DNA of 64,000 nt, from the NCBI GenBank assembly GCA_948474755.1, contig CAOLHI010002152.1, positions 124,001 to 188,000 on the forward strand. Direction: 5' to 3'. Position numbers and translations under genes: made by a program. Positions within the stretch are counted from its first letter, which is position 1. Every line of letters starts with the position of its first letter. Origin of the DNA: Ctenosaura bakeri (Eukaryota; Chordata; Lepidosauria; Squamata; Iguanidae). The notes beneath the pieces were generated by a model, which was not told the DNA's origin, made no database searches, and was given only the letters and a program-made list of their open reading frames with translations. This document shows positions 12,353 to 24,017 of this stretch, piece after piece.

Positions 12353-15002
12353 TAAGCTTCTGCCTTTTGCCACTCTGCTCAGAGAAGGGGATGGTTCCTT
12401 TTTGAGTAGCTGTTCGGGATCAGTACTTACACTGACCCATAGATAAGTTGACCCATGTTTTGGGGGTCAATTTTTGACTAAAATGTTTAGACTTATACAG
12501 GTGTTTAGGTAGTATATACACCTATTTTCAGTTATAGTCCTCTGCTCTCAATATCTTTTTTAAAATTTCAGTGCAATCCAGAGACAGCCTGCTGTTTTAC
12601 ATCACGGACAGCCATTTGGCTAGTTGAAAATGAATTCTTTTCTTAGCTTTTACATTTCTGCTGCGCTCCAAAATCAAAAGGAGAGTCAAGCCTCAAAGCA
12701 AGGCTATAAATAGTCCACTTTAGTCAAGAAAAGAAAAGAAAAATTTTAAAAAATACAACAATCATAATTTATCATGGACTTGGATCTCTAGATAAAGTAG
12801 CTTAAGGACACTCGCTGAAGGAGCATCTCCCATCCTCTTTTCAAGCTTGGAATCACCTGATTTGGCCTCCCCTAAAGCCTCTCATGTAGTGTGTGTGTGT
12901 GTGTGTGTGTAGGTTTGCCAAAGAATGTGGGCTGGGGTATCAGGTGCTGGGAAAAGGGAGAGCATTCTATAGAATAGCTTCCTCAAGTTAGCTTATCTTG
13001 GAATACAAGTCATGATTTCTTTTAGTAACCATGTTAACATGCTGTAGCTAAAATGTGTCTTTGGGGACTCTTAAAGATGAAAATTTATTGTGACATAAAC
13101 CTAAATCTAATTGTTAGTCTCAACTGGAATAGACCAATTGAATCAACAGAAATTGTGTAAGTTCTGACTTACCAAACTCTTATGCAATTAATAGGTTTAC
13201 TCAAGTTGGGACTAAAGATTGGATTTAAGGCAGCATTTTGGCATGCATGCACATAGGCCCTTTCCACACATGATACCATAAACAGATCTTTTCCATAGTT
13301 AAGGCAGATTCTCTTGAAATGTAGTAGTGACGCCACACTTCACATCTCGCAGCATTAATGCGAATTGAAGCAGAGTGCCTCTTCTGCATTTTGCCTTGCT
13401 CCACCAGCCCTGATTGGCCTCCTGCTGGTGCTGCCATTTTCTTAATGTGCAGCAAAGCACATTTAATGTTTCTTCATTGGGGCAGCATATGAGATATATG
13501 CGGATGAGGCGGTGCAAAATGGAGTTTTCTGTAGTTCAAATAATGCATCCTAGCTACTGCTTTTAGACGGGACGACTACTGAATCACCATGATGTCATGT
13601 AGAACCGAAACCATGGACCCTGAAAGAATACAACCAGTAGCTACTACGTTTTAGCAGTGTATAGAGAATATATGGATGTAATAATTATTTGTGGCATTAT
13701 TCATAGAAGTGAAAAAAGGAGGTGAGAGAGACATAAACCATTAAGAAACTGTGGCAGATGTCTCCAAACCAAACAGTTTTTTGCTTGTCATCAATGTTGT
13801 ACTGCCCACATTTCAAGTCAAAAAGTAAACATTCCAAATAGGAGTTTCTCAGGTGCAAACGTGGGAGGGAGCTGCCATAACTTCAAAAATTAACAATGTT
13901 TTTGTTTGTTAAGATATCTTGTAGTGGCCAGTTTCGAAGAGAAATTAAAAAAACGGAAGGTGGAGGGAATGTTCTTAGAAGAAAAGAGGAGAAATAATTT
14001 TTATTGGGGTAGAAAACAGGAGAAGGCTCTCTGTATACAGGATAGATGGCGTGATCCTTTCACATTTGCAGCCCCCCTTATCATGCTGTTTCTCATCTGA
14101 AGTAAGAAATAAATCTGTGCTCATAAGCAAGATATAAATAAATAGAATAAAATTTTCTGGTTATTTTCTAATTCAGTTTCATACTTGCTGTCCTTTTGCC
14201 TTATTTTTTGTTGGTGCTATATCAAGAGTTGCTGTCAGGACACCAGCACATCATTCTTACTGGGAGACTGAAATATTCTCTTACTGGTTGTTTCTTCTTG
14301 TTGATACTTAAAAAGCTAAGATTTTTTTTCCTTTCTGTCTTCTGCTTTGGACTAACACTCAAGGAATGCAAAAGTAGAGGGTTTTTTTTTAGCTGTATAC
14401 CTGTTGAAGAACAGCTTTTTCACTGAAATCTACTCCCAGGCCTGTTAGAAACTGCTGTGCTTTGCCAACAGATCAAAAATGCTGTGTGCTTGGCTCCACC
14501 CCTAAATCCATGCTGCTGCCTTTTCCCCACCCACATACGAGAATGCTTGAGTTCAAGAGCTGCACATCTTTGCTGACTCCACGGATGTGGAGTGGACTGC
14601 AAAATCTATTCCAGATGCTATTATTTAGGCCAGAATCTTGCTGGCTCTGCCAAAAATGTCAGAGTGGAACCCAGTCTCTCTAACTATCCCACATGTGAAA
14701 TGTTTCAGGCGAACTACACCAATACGGCCCTTTTCCCCCAGTCTGTTCTGTTTCTCATTCAGATTCTTGTCTCATTTAGAAAAATATGGGCACTTCAGAT
14801 GCTAAACGCTCATCTATATTTAATACTAAGCTCATAATTATATTGTAACACAAGACAGAAACCTAGTTTCACACGCTGTACACCATAATTAGGGGATGCC
14901 TCGTTATGTCTAAAATTCAGCAAACTCATGTGGAATATTACATATACAAACAAAATCCTGCTCTTATTGATGATACTTTTTGTAAACTGGGTCTCCACTG
15001 AT
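12353..15002. other. unrecognised stretch with microsatellite
   Basis: Contains a (GT)n microsatellite at about 12888-12911 and an old interspersed fragment near 13115-13225 with a TCTCAACTGGAATAGACCAA motif that recurs loosely near 2440-2490. A LINE-tail-like AGATATAAATAAATAGAATAAA lies near 14130-14155. No exon could be supported. Confidence 0.4.
12888..12911. repeat. (GT)n microsatellite
   Basis: About 12 uninterrupted GT units. Confidence 0.9.
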
Positions 15003-16600
15003 GATAGAATCATATGAATCATAGAGTTCGAAGAGACCCACAGGGGCCATCCAGTCCAACCCCCTGCCATGCAGGAACACACATCAAAGCATTCCCGACA
15101 GATGGTTGTCCAGTTTCTGCTTAAAAACCTCCAAGGAAGGAGACTCCACCATGCTTCAAGGCAGCATATTCCACTGCTGGGCAGCTCTGACTGTCAGGAA
15201 GTTCTTACTAAGGTTCAGGTGGAACCTCCTTTCTTGCAGCTTGAATCCACTGCTCCTTGTCCTGGGCCCTTTCCGCATGGCATTTTCCATGCAAAAGGGG
15301 GCCTGGAGCATCGTGCGATTGTGAGGAGCGATCTGCATGACACACTCACAATTGCGTGATGCTCCAAGGGCCAGCAGGAGCAGATTGCACACCTTTTCAT
15401 TTTTGACTTGAAGCCGAAAATTGTGCATGATTGTGCATTGCTCCCGGGCCCCACATGCACTTACCTGGCGTGCAGAGCCTCTGGAGCTGGGCCCGTTGTG
15501 CTTCCTGCCCCAGTGCAGCCTGGGAACGTCCCAGGCTGCACTGCGGAAGGAAGAGGCGGGGTTCTCACGCGAGCAGGCAGCTCATGCAGAGCTGAAGCAG
15601 CAGAGAAGGGAGAGCCTTTTGACAGAGCCTGCTCATGCAATCCCCGCACCCCAGCACTGGAACAAGGTAAGGTGCGGAAAGGGCCTTAGTCTCTGGAGTA
15701 GCAGAAAACAAGCCTGCTCCCTCCTCAACATGACATCCCTTCACATATTTAAACATAGCTATTGTGTCCCCTCTCAACTTTCTCTTCTGCAGACTAAACA
15801 TACCCAGCTCCCTAAGTCACTCCTCATAGGGCATGACTTTCAGACCCTTCACCATTTTGGTTGCCCTCCTCTGTACATACTCCAGCTTGTCGATATCCTT
15901 ATTGAATTGAGGTGCCCAGAACTGGACACAGTATTCCAAATGAGGTCTAACCAATGCAGAATAGAGTGGTATGATTACCTCCCTTGATCTAGACACTGTA
16001 CTCCTATTGAAGCAACCAAGAATCGCATTGGCTTTCTTGGCTGCTGCATCTCACTGCTGACTCATGTTCAACTTGTGATCTACCAAGACTCCTAGATCCC
16101 TTTCACATGTACTGCTATTCAGCCATGCGTTCCCCATCCTATATTTGTGCTTTCCATTTTTTCTGCCTAAGTGCAGGACCTTACATTTCTCTCTGTTGAA
16201 ATTCATTTTGTTAGCTTTGGCCCAGCTCTCCAATCTGTCAAGGTCATTTTGAATTTTGATCCTGTCCCCTGGATTTTGATCCTGTCGCAACCCCACCCAG
16301 TTTGGTGTCATCTGCAAATTTGGTTAGCATACCCTCTATTTCTTCATCCAAGCCATTGATGAAGATGTTGAGTAGCACTCTGCCCAGGACAGAACCCTGT
16401 AGCAGTCACTTCTCTCCAGGATGAAAAGCAGCCATTGGTGAGCACCCTTTGGGTTTGGTCGGTCAACCAATTACAAATCCACCTAACAGTAGCCCTGTTC
16501 ACCCTGCATTTTACTAGTTTCTTTGCAAGAATGTCATGGGGAACTTTGTCAAAGGCCTTACTGAAATCAATTATATATTATATCAGTGTAATCCACAGCA
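15003..16600 (-). mobile_element. CR1 LINE 3' part (minus), split by a MITE
   Basis: The low-coordinate end reads ATAGAATCATATGAATCATAGAGTTCG, the complement of the repeated octamer-like 3' terminus of CR1. The complement of CCAGTCCAACCCCCTGCCATG then follows. Translating the minus strand at 16317-16051 gives the thumb region of CR1 reverse transcriptase ([17 protein letters not shown], then LGVLVDHKLNMSQQ). Upstream, the complement of the FSKAFDKVPHD-type segment is recognisable near 16540-16570. It is 5' truncated near 16600 and interrupted at 15265-15685 by a GGCC MITE. Without that insert the LINE fragment is about 1.18 kb. Confidence 0.9.
15265..15685 (+). mobile_element. GC-rich GGCC MITE, type A, inside CR1
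   Basis: The termini are GGCCCTTTCCGCAT and GTGCGGAAAGGGCC. The CR1 on either side reads TGTCCT and AGTCTCTGGAG, which rejoin to the usual CR1 string, so the boundaries are secure. The flanks are CTG and TTA. If the target was CTA, each flank carries one transition. The interior matches 45787-46176 and, in reverse orientation, 61975-62394 (TTTTCCATGCAAAAG, GCCGAAAATTGTGCATGA, GAGGCGGGG, AGGTAAG near the end). The longest frame in the region (15421-15987) spans MITE and LINE and is not a gene. Confidence 0.85.
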
Positions 16601-18345
16601 AGTAGTCTAGCTGTTGTTGCATCAAGCCCTGAATACCTTGAGATAAGGGCTGCATTAAGGTTTTTGTATGCCCTAGGCACTCCTGTATTCGAGTCCCTAG
16701 GGATGTTTTCATAGAACCTAGGCAGTGTGCCAAAAGTGCATAATAGATAAGGTAATCCTGCTTGGGACCACATAGAGCATCAAAGTTACTTTTAAAATTT
16801 TTGTTTCAATTTATTGTTAGCAGTATTTGAAAAATAACCCATTTCTCTTACTTGTTACTGTGTTTTTAAGTTTTATTTTATTAAATAGCTTATTGAAGAT
16901 GTTAGTCTATCTGTAGAAATAGAAAATTCCACTTCCATTACAAGGTAACTCCCCCCAGCCTCACAGGTAAAACCAAAACAAAACCATAGCACGTACACAG
17001 GAGGATTCATTGCCTATGAACACTAATGCAGTTTATCAAAGAGAACCACAGTTCAATAAATTTACCTTTTGTTCTAAATCCTGCAGGACTCGACTTTCAT
17101 GTGTCAGTTTTTCCATTAAGTGTTTTAAGCACATAACATTCAGTTCTCCCACATTTTTCTAATTTTTTGCAGTCTTCAGGCATGCTACCTTCAGCATTAT
17201 CTGATTACATAGGTATAATCTGGACTTGTTACGGTGTTGAAACCATAACTTGTAATGCTGCTTGTTGCTTTGGTAGTTGCTTTTCTACTACCATTTGATA
17301 TTTTCAGGAAGTACTTTTTACCTGCTACTTTCTGGTACCATAACACTAAAACTTAGAGAAAAAGCTCTGCCCGAATAGCTCTAAAAGTGACATCTAAAAG
17401 TAATTTCTAGTTACTTCTAGAAGTAAGTAGAAATGGTTGCTTGCAGTCCCAGTAAAATACTACCACTCTTGCTCATTTTATTACTTTCCAAATATGACTT
17501 TGTTGTTCCTTTAAAACCTAAGGCAACTAGTTACATGTAACTCATTTCTTTCAAGCCCTGGGACCAGATTAACTGGCAGACTGTCTTGCCGTGATATAGG
17601 CCTATAAGATAGCTAAAGTCATTGTAGGAGTTGTTGCTGGTTAGTCCTTGTTGGCAACTTGGAAGCTAGCCTTCTTCACCATGGCCCCCATATTTTGGAA
17701 TGTGTTTCCTCTGGTACCAACTGTAAAAGTGTTAAGTGCCTAAGCCCCATGTGTTCACAGTTCCTTCCTTGCTGACTGCCTGTCCTTACTTACTGTAGTC
17801 TGAGAACTGTGTTTCCTGCCTCCTGATTTCAGATATATTCACTGATAATATTTGGTATTTTGCTTTGGGACTTTTAAACATTTGTGGCATTTCTTTTGCT
17901 ACCTGACTATGAGAGCGCATTTCAGATATGATAAATGGCATATAAACTGACCAACCAACCAGCCATTCAGAATATAAATTACTATTCATATCCAAGCTGA
18001 AAGCCAACGTAATATGGACTTGGGAGATCTGTGTGCTTGTCTGCACTGGGCTATGAAACTCACTTAGTGGCCCTAGTTTGCTAACTTTATCTCACTGAGT
18101 TGTTGGGAAGATAATGTGGGGAGGAAGAAAGCCATTCACGTCCTGAACTTATAGGAGGAAAGACACTATATAAATGTTGCAAGCAAAATATTTTGTTTAA
18201 GAGGATTTATAATGTTATTAGTTACCCAAACATGCCAATGAAGAGTTAGTGTAACTGGAAACATCAGTATTAAATTTACTGTTGGATGATCATTTCGGTT
18301 AGACAAGATTGATAATTAACATTAGAAAGATTTTTTTATTCATCT
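16601..18345. other. mostly unrecognised stretch
   Basis: At about 18070-18185 there is a SINE-tail-like string (TCTCACTGAGTTGTTGGGAAGATAATG, then GAGGAAAGACACTATATAAATGT), the decayed 3' part of a tRNA-type reptile SINE. Otherwise I see nothing assignable. Confidence 0.4.
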
Positions 18346-18355
18346 AGTGAGTAAT

Positions 18356-18819
18356 CAGAAGCCAGCATGTTTGCGTGGTTTGAATGTTGGATTAGGACTC
18401 TGGTAGACTTAGGGTTTGAATCCCTGCTCAGCCATGGAAACCCACTGGATAACTTTGGGTAAGTCTCAGCTCTGAAGAAAAGCTACAACAAACCCCTCAG
18501 AATAGTTCTTGCCTGGAAAACCCTGTGATAGGTTCACCTCATTGTCATTATTGTTGTGTGCCTTCGAGTTGTTTCTGACTTACTGCAACCCTAAGGTGAA
18601 CTTATCATGGGGTTTTCTTTGGCAAGATCTGTTTAGAGGGTGTTGGTCTTCTTTTCTGTCCTCTGAGGTTGAGAGAATGTGACTTGCCCAAGGTCATCCA
18701 GTGGGGAATTCTACCCCTGGTGTCCAGAGTGGTAATCCAGTGCTCAAACCATGCTCACTCTCAGGTTCACCTTATGATCTTCATAAATTGCAAATGACTT
18801 GAGGGCACACAACAACGGG
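18356..18819 (+). mobile_element. tRNA-derived SINE, outer copy
   Basis: A plus-strand SINE whose head carries tRNA-like promoter boxes (GCGTGGTTTGAATG near the A-box position, GGTTTGAATCCC near the B-box). It then reads AAACCCACTGGATAACTTTGGG, and ends with ATGACTTGAGGGCACACAACAAC. A perfect 10-bp target duplication AGTGAGTAAT flanks it at 18346-18355 and 18820-18829. It is split by a second SINE at 18540-18762. The tail is shared with a LINE 3' end seen at 42060-42137 and 45600-45652, which suggests that LINE supplied the retrotransposition machinery. Confidence 0.9.
18540..18762 (-). mobile_element. tRNA-derived SINE nested in another SINE
   Basis: A reversed SINE of the same family begins near GTTGTGTGCCTTCGAGTTG and ends near CAAACCATGCTCACTCTC. 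The 10-mer AGGTTCACCT flanks it on both sides (18530-18539 and 18763-18772). Removing it restores a continuous outer SINE, so this is the younger insertion. Confidence 0.9.
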
Positions 18820-18889
18820 AGTGAGTAATTAAAAACTTGACTATTAAGTTAAGTATCTGAGGGTATTATTGATTGTTCTATAGAGTCAG

Positions 18890-19755
18890 TGTTACAGCAC
18901 CCCCCCACACACAATTGGCCTGGTTTAATTGGCAAATATTATTTAATTGGCACTATTAATTGGCACTGATATAAATAATACCTGAAGTGACTGGGAAGTC
19001 ACGCTGGAAGAGGCATATTACTGACTGCAAAAATGAGATAGCAAGGCAGGTCAGCCATACCTACTTCTTATGCAGAAATCAAGTCAGTTTCAGGCTAATA
19101 GCGCAGACTATCTTGAGACAATAGGATTACAGACAATGAGCCAGACATCTTAGAGCTGAAAGGGAAAATCCCCACCAAATTGTGACTGTCTTAATTCTGA
19201 CCCTGAACATCTGGACATTTCCCTATTGTTTCCCTACCTCTCCACAATACTGGGCTATCATGACAGCTACTATCCTTTTCTCACCTAAACACTAAGTCCA
19301 TTAGCTCCGTCTGGACTTCACTGTTTGTGTTGCAACTCCCATTGTCTGCTTGGTTGTGAGAGTGATTCACACTCATACCGACAGGATATTTTTCTGGTAT
19401 AAGAATCCCTGATTTCAGGCAGTCCAGTGCAGTCTTTCACCTTTTGAATGCCATGCTGTCTGTTTGATTCCTGAATAAGAACTGTCCTTAGGTGTCTACC
19501 TAAGCCACATTACTGCTTTCTCCACTCTTCTCTGGATCGGTAATTATCACCTCATTCCTGAAAGTCTTCTACCAACACTTTCCTCCCTTTACTTTCGGCT
19601 AGTCCTTGTATGCTTCTGTAAGTGCTTGGATCTTTGCATGCATGTGTGAATTTCTTTCAATAAAATATATTTTTAGTTCACGATCTAAACTCTCTGGGTG
19701 GTTCTTTCCTGCAAGGATCTCATAAACATCGGAAATAGATATTGTTAAGTTACCC
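18890..19755 (+). mobile_element. possible LTR remnant
   Basis: The stretch begins near TGTTACAGCACC, contains a TATA-like TGGTATAAGAATCCC (about 19397), an AATAAA signal (about 19660), and a U5-like string with GGATCTCATAAACATCGG. This order resembles an LTR with U3, R and U5. I cannot find a clear terminal CA or target duplication, and it does not align well to the two LTRs at 33427 and 51068. An alternative is a 3' untranslated exon or another retroposon. Confidence 0.35.
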
Positions 19756-19878
19756 CCCTCTTGCAGGCCTCCTGATTTTGATTATTAATTATTCTCCAGT
19801 TTTGAACTGAGGTACTGACATCACTCATGGGTCTTTGTGGTACCCATGTTTTGGGGTAATAATCAGCATATATCATAG

Positions 19879-20075
19879 GGCCTTTCTACACTACACTGTT
19901 ATAGTGCTATTATTCCACTTTCAACATCCTATGGAATCCTGGGATTTGCAGTTTAGAGTGGGGCATTTAGAATTCTCAGCCAGAGAACTGTTTGGCCTCA
20001 GTAAACTAGAAACCCCAGAATTCCACAAGATGTTGAAAGTGGAATAATAGCACTATAGCAGTGTAGTGCGGAAAG
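19879..20075. mobile_element. foldback GGCC MITE
   Basis: Long inverted arms: CTACACTACACTGTTATAG at the left end and CACTATAGCAGTGTAGTGCGGAAAG at the right. A TAG duplication is present at 19876-19878 and 20076-20078. The last GCC of the right terminus is missing. The centre contains CATTTAGAATTCTCAGCCAGAGA, also found in 49152-49343, so these two form a longer subtype (about 195 bp). Confidence 0.8.
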
Positions 20076-20078
20076 TAG

Positions 20079-21225
20079 AAGTGTCACTATAGCAATGTTT
20101 AACAGTACACAGCACTATAGGCATGCTCAATATTTTCCTTCATTTCCTGAATAAGTTTTATAATTGTTTTGTAATCTGAATGTTGCACTAATATGCTAAT
20201 CCATTTACTTGTATTATAATATTATAAGTAATTCTGCCTTTAGTTGTCATCTGTTTTTCAAAATCATATTATAAGCCACTTGAATCTGTTCTATATCAAA
20301 CTGTCTTTTTGCTGACTCTTGGCTAGGTTTAAAAAAATGTATCTTCTGGCCTTAAGACTAATTCTATTTTTTTTAAAGACCACCTTTTGCCTTTCAGGAA
20401 ATAGAATATTCAGAATATTCCTCAGAATTTTTCCTCAGAAAAAACTTCCACCTTTAACACCTGTTGAACAATCTCTGTCTAAATAGCAAAACTGAAGACT
20501 GTAAATAATCTTTTATTGTTTTACATTTTAAATTGTTTAAATTAATTTTACTGTATAGAACTCTGATGTGTTATGGTACACTGTGATATCAATGTTTTAA
20601 AAATAAAAATATCTAAAGATCTCATCCAGTCCGTCACTGGGCAACACTAAAGATTTTGCATATACAAGGAGTGATATCTGTTTCTCTCAGATATTGGAAA
20701 TATGTTTTTTTTTTAAATTTAGCTGCCAGAATCTCTCAGTTAGCATAGGGTACAAAAAAAGTAGTGTTTCTAAACTTTGTGTCCCCTTTCTACGTTCTAG
20801 AAAATGTATATTCTCACCTACATGTATATACATTTCCAAAGAGATAGTGAACTGCTAGTGTGCTATACAGGCCAGAAACATTGCAAAGTCTGTGCATGTA
20901 CAGTTTAAAAGAACAAACCTCAAACATTTATTTTACAAAAAAAATGCCTCAGCATATTGATATGAAGAATGCAGTTCTGAGTGATAGAATATCCCAATTA
21001 GCTCTGAAACTTCCTATTAAAAATATTTTAACAGTCTGTGTGAACATTTCAACATTTGAAAAGCATTTGGATCCTCCTGCAATCCTTAATTAGCTCAGTC
21101 AGCCAAGACAGCGAATTAATACCTAGATAATCCCTTTGGTCTCTATCATCTATTCTCCAAAGCTTCTGTACAAAAGAAGGAAGCTATTTCCCAACATGCC
21201 TCCTAGCTAGAGAGAAAAGACAGAC
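20079..21225. other. no recognised feature
   Basis: AT-rich DNA with many homopolymer runs. A long plus-strand frame near 20860-21093 has no start context or family resemblance that I can support. Confidence 0.4.
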
Positions 21226-21228
21226 ATG

Positions 21229-21726
21229 GGCCATTTCCACACGGGGGTAAAACTCCGCCTCCAGACGATGGGAGACGGAGGTCATTCACACCGCCGGGCG
21301 ATCTAGTGCGGTTGGAAAAGGTGAGGCTCCACACCTCCAACCGCTCTAGTGCCGCTCGAGTGCCGCCGCAAGTGTGGCGCTGTGAGTTTTTTAAAAACCA
21401 CCTTCCCAGGTGGTTTTTATGAAACTCGCCCGCACTAATCCGCAGCTGCTCCTGGTGTGAATCTGCAGAGACGCATTAGTGCATCTCTGCAGATCTGCCT
21501 GGGGGCGGGCTTCTGGCCGGCGCGCTGCGCTGATTGGCGGAGTGCCGCCGGAAGCCGCCAGCCGCCATTTTTGGCACCGCCGAACGCCGCCGAAATTCGG
21601 CGGCGTGTGGAGCGGCGGAGCTGCACTCCCTGCAGGGACGGAGCAGGGGCGGAGAAAACCGCACGCAGGTAATCTCCGCCCCTGTGTGCGCCGCCCCGTT
21701 TTGGCTCCCCGTGTGTGAAAAGGGCC
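21229..21726. mobile_element. GC-rich GGCC MITE, type B, 498 bp
   Basis: It begins GGCCATTTCCACACGGGGG and ends CGTGTGTGAAAAGGGCC, with ATG/ATA flanks (21226-21228 and 21727-21729) that fit one diverged 3-bp duplication. It is strikingly GC- and CpG-rich, with nested inverted repeats such as GCCGAAATTCGGC and a TTTTTAAAAACCACC...GGTGGTTTTT hairpin. The interior matches 11889-12352. Several overlapping frames on both strands are open only because of base composition. Confidence 0.8.
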
Positions 21727-21729
21727 ATA

Positions 21730-23258
21730 CACAGAGGCGATTCAGACTTTACACAAATTCTTTAACCCAGGGAGGTCTATGATCTTCCAACATCAGTTAT
21801 TCCACTTTAGCAAGATTAGTCTACCCTTGCAATAATTTCACATTCAGTGGCGATCACTACATATAACTGTAAGATACATGGATCCTTCTTATGCAAACCT
21901 GTTCATGGGCAAACTAAAAAAATAACTTCCTCAAAGTGACCAATAAAAAACCTCTCATATGGTGGCAATACATGACATAGTCTGGATGAAAGTAAAGAAA
22001 TGCTCAGGAAAGCTTATATTATATATCAACTGTATCCATCCAACAATCAAATTTACATCTAACAACACAGCTGTACACCCACACATCCCTTTCCTTGATG
22101 TCCTGCTCACCAGAACATCGCTTATTTTCACAATAAACTCATTGATGCCCATACTTTCCTGGACTGGAAATCTTGCAGTCCCAAGCCTGTTAAATAAAGT
22201 ATTACCTACAACTTGGTACTACAAATCCAATGCATCTGTCTGTAAGGGCAAAGAAAATTACTGTGAAAGGACCAACAAATTCCAATAATGCCTGATTCAA
22301 AAGGAAATATCCTTTTTCACATAATTGATAATAACATCATGAGACCAACCATCATTTTGAGAGAAAATCTTCTCCACATTGAATTAAGTAACAGCCAATA
22401 ATGCATTCTATTTGTAGTAGATATCCATCAAGCTTCTCCTATCATATGGCAATTAGGAAAACCTATCTGTTGTTAGCCAATTCTGAACATGTTGCTAGAG
22501 TCACCACCAAGCCTCCAGCTATAGCATTCCACTAGCTGCCAATTCCACAGAGACTGCTGGTAAAAGCTGTGCTGAAAACATCAGTCAGCCATCCTGGATT
22601 GCACCTTTCTGATTACAAACACTAAATACCTAGATGTATCTTAAGAAGACAGTTGCTCTAAAAAGACCATCACTTTTAGGAGCATGGTGACTGACAAGAC
22701 CTACCGTATTAAAATATGGCTTGATGGCCTCATAATGTTATTTATACTTTTGATGTCATCTGGGTAAAATAATCACAGACCTGCATGCACATTTCAGGAA
22801 CCACAAGTCTGCAGTTCTGATCAGATAGCTTGAGTAAGCAGTGGCCAAATATGTTAACTCAGAACATCACAGCTTCTCTGATTAGACAAAAGAAAAAAAA
22901 ATCCTGTATTCATAGGCTCAAGACTTTAGCACTATATAGTCTCAGTTTGGAGGATAATATATCATGTGCTTAAGAATTTTAATGAAGAAGTCTTCTAAAT
23001 TGCCCTCTTCATTACAAGCACATTTTTATTTTAGTCTTCCAAGGAAGGCAGAAGCTAACGCATTTATATTCTATTAAGTTCTGTTTGCTAATCACGCTAA
23101 TATATATATATATATAATTATTAGCTGCATCCTTCTGGGAAGTGCTGTTTGCTTTTAAATGATACACACACAGAGAAGATTGAGTGCATACAGATTGTTT
23201 ATGAACTGAACAGCAAAAGCAGATAATTCTGAATTTGTCCCTTTGTTCACAGGGATAT
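21730..23258. other. no recognised gene; short (TA)n
   Basis: Unrecognised sequence with a (TA)n microsatellite at about 23099-23116. No exon-like block supported. Confidence 0.4.
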
Positions 23259-24017
23259 CAGTGATGTATTTTAAGTCTTTTACTCCAAGTCTCAAGTCTC
23301 TACCTTTAAGTCTCAAGTTGAGCCTCAAGTCCTTGCAAGATACTTTCAAGTCAAGTCTCAAGTTTGGGAGCCAACTTTATACCCCAACCTGTATTCCAGA
23401 ATTTCTGGATAGAGTTGAAAAAAGTCCGTTTTAACAATTTAAGTAGAGTCTGCCCTCTACTTTTGTGATTTTGCCATCTGCAGCTTCGGAAGTGAGGAAT
23501 AGGATCCTCCTTATTTCCCATTTGCAAAACTGGAGGCTTTTTCAGAAGTGAGGAATAGGATCCTTCTTATTCCCCATTACTGAAGCTTCAAGAACTTTAG
23601 AAGGAAGGATCCTTCCTCCTCAAGCCTGTTGCTTAACACATTTTCTGTTTCCTTCTGAGATATGTGTCTTGTGCTCTGGGGGTGTCTTGCCTTCTGCTCT
23701 TAGGAAAAGTTTTAGAAAGCTTCTCGTATATGTAGTGGGGACAGGCTGCTGAGCAGACCTCAACCTCATCTCAAGCTCATTGCCTAACCCATTTGCTGTT
23801 TCCTCTAGGAAATGTGTCCACCTTTTGGGCTTCAATAAGTTGTAAGGTTTCTGGATGAACGTGCTATAATACTGAACAAGTGCAGCAAGTCAGTCACTAA
23901 AAACATGGTTGAGTCGAGTCAGTGTGTAATTTTTGCTGAGTCAAGTCCAAGTCGAGTCACTGAAGTCACTTAAGTCTGACTTGAGTCCAAGTCTTTCCAC
24001 TCCAGTCTACATCACTG
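23259..24017. mobile_element. 759-bp DNA element with AAGTC-rich ends, copy 1
   Basis: It begins CAGTGATGTA and ends with the exact complement TACATCACTG. Both ends carry subterminal iterations of AAGTC/GACTT-type words (TCTCAAGTCTC, GACTTGAGTCCAAGTC). The CA...TG-type end and long inverted iterated ends resemble hAT-like non-autonomous transposons, but the 8-bp flanks do not match clearly. The interior carries repeated GGAATAGGATCC blocks. A reversed, interrupted copy is at 50569-52450. No coding sequence. Confidence 0.7.

Noticed and set aside
12888..12911. CRISPR-like or regulatory array
   Set aside because: Simple (GT)n microsatellite. No CRISPR, operon or prokaryotic signal occurs anywhere in the window.
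15421..15987. 188-codon open frame (plus), longest in the window
   Set aside because: It crosses the boundary between a GC-rich MITE and a CR1 inserted in the opposite sense. No family resemblance, and the GC content explains the openness.
21229..21726. CpG-island promoter of a host gene
   Set aside because: The CpG-rich tract coincides exactly with a MITE bounded by terminal inverted repeats and 3-bp flanks. No gene starts next to it.
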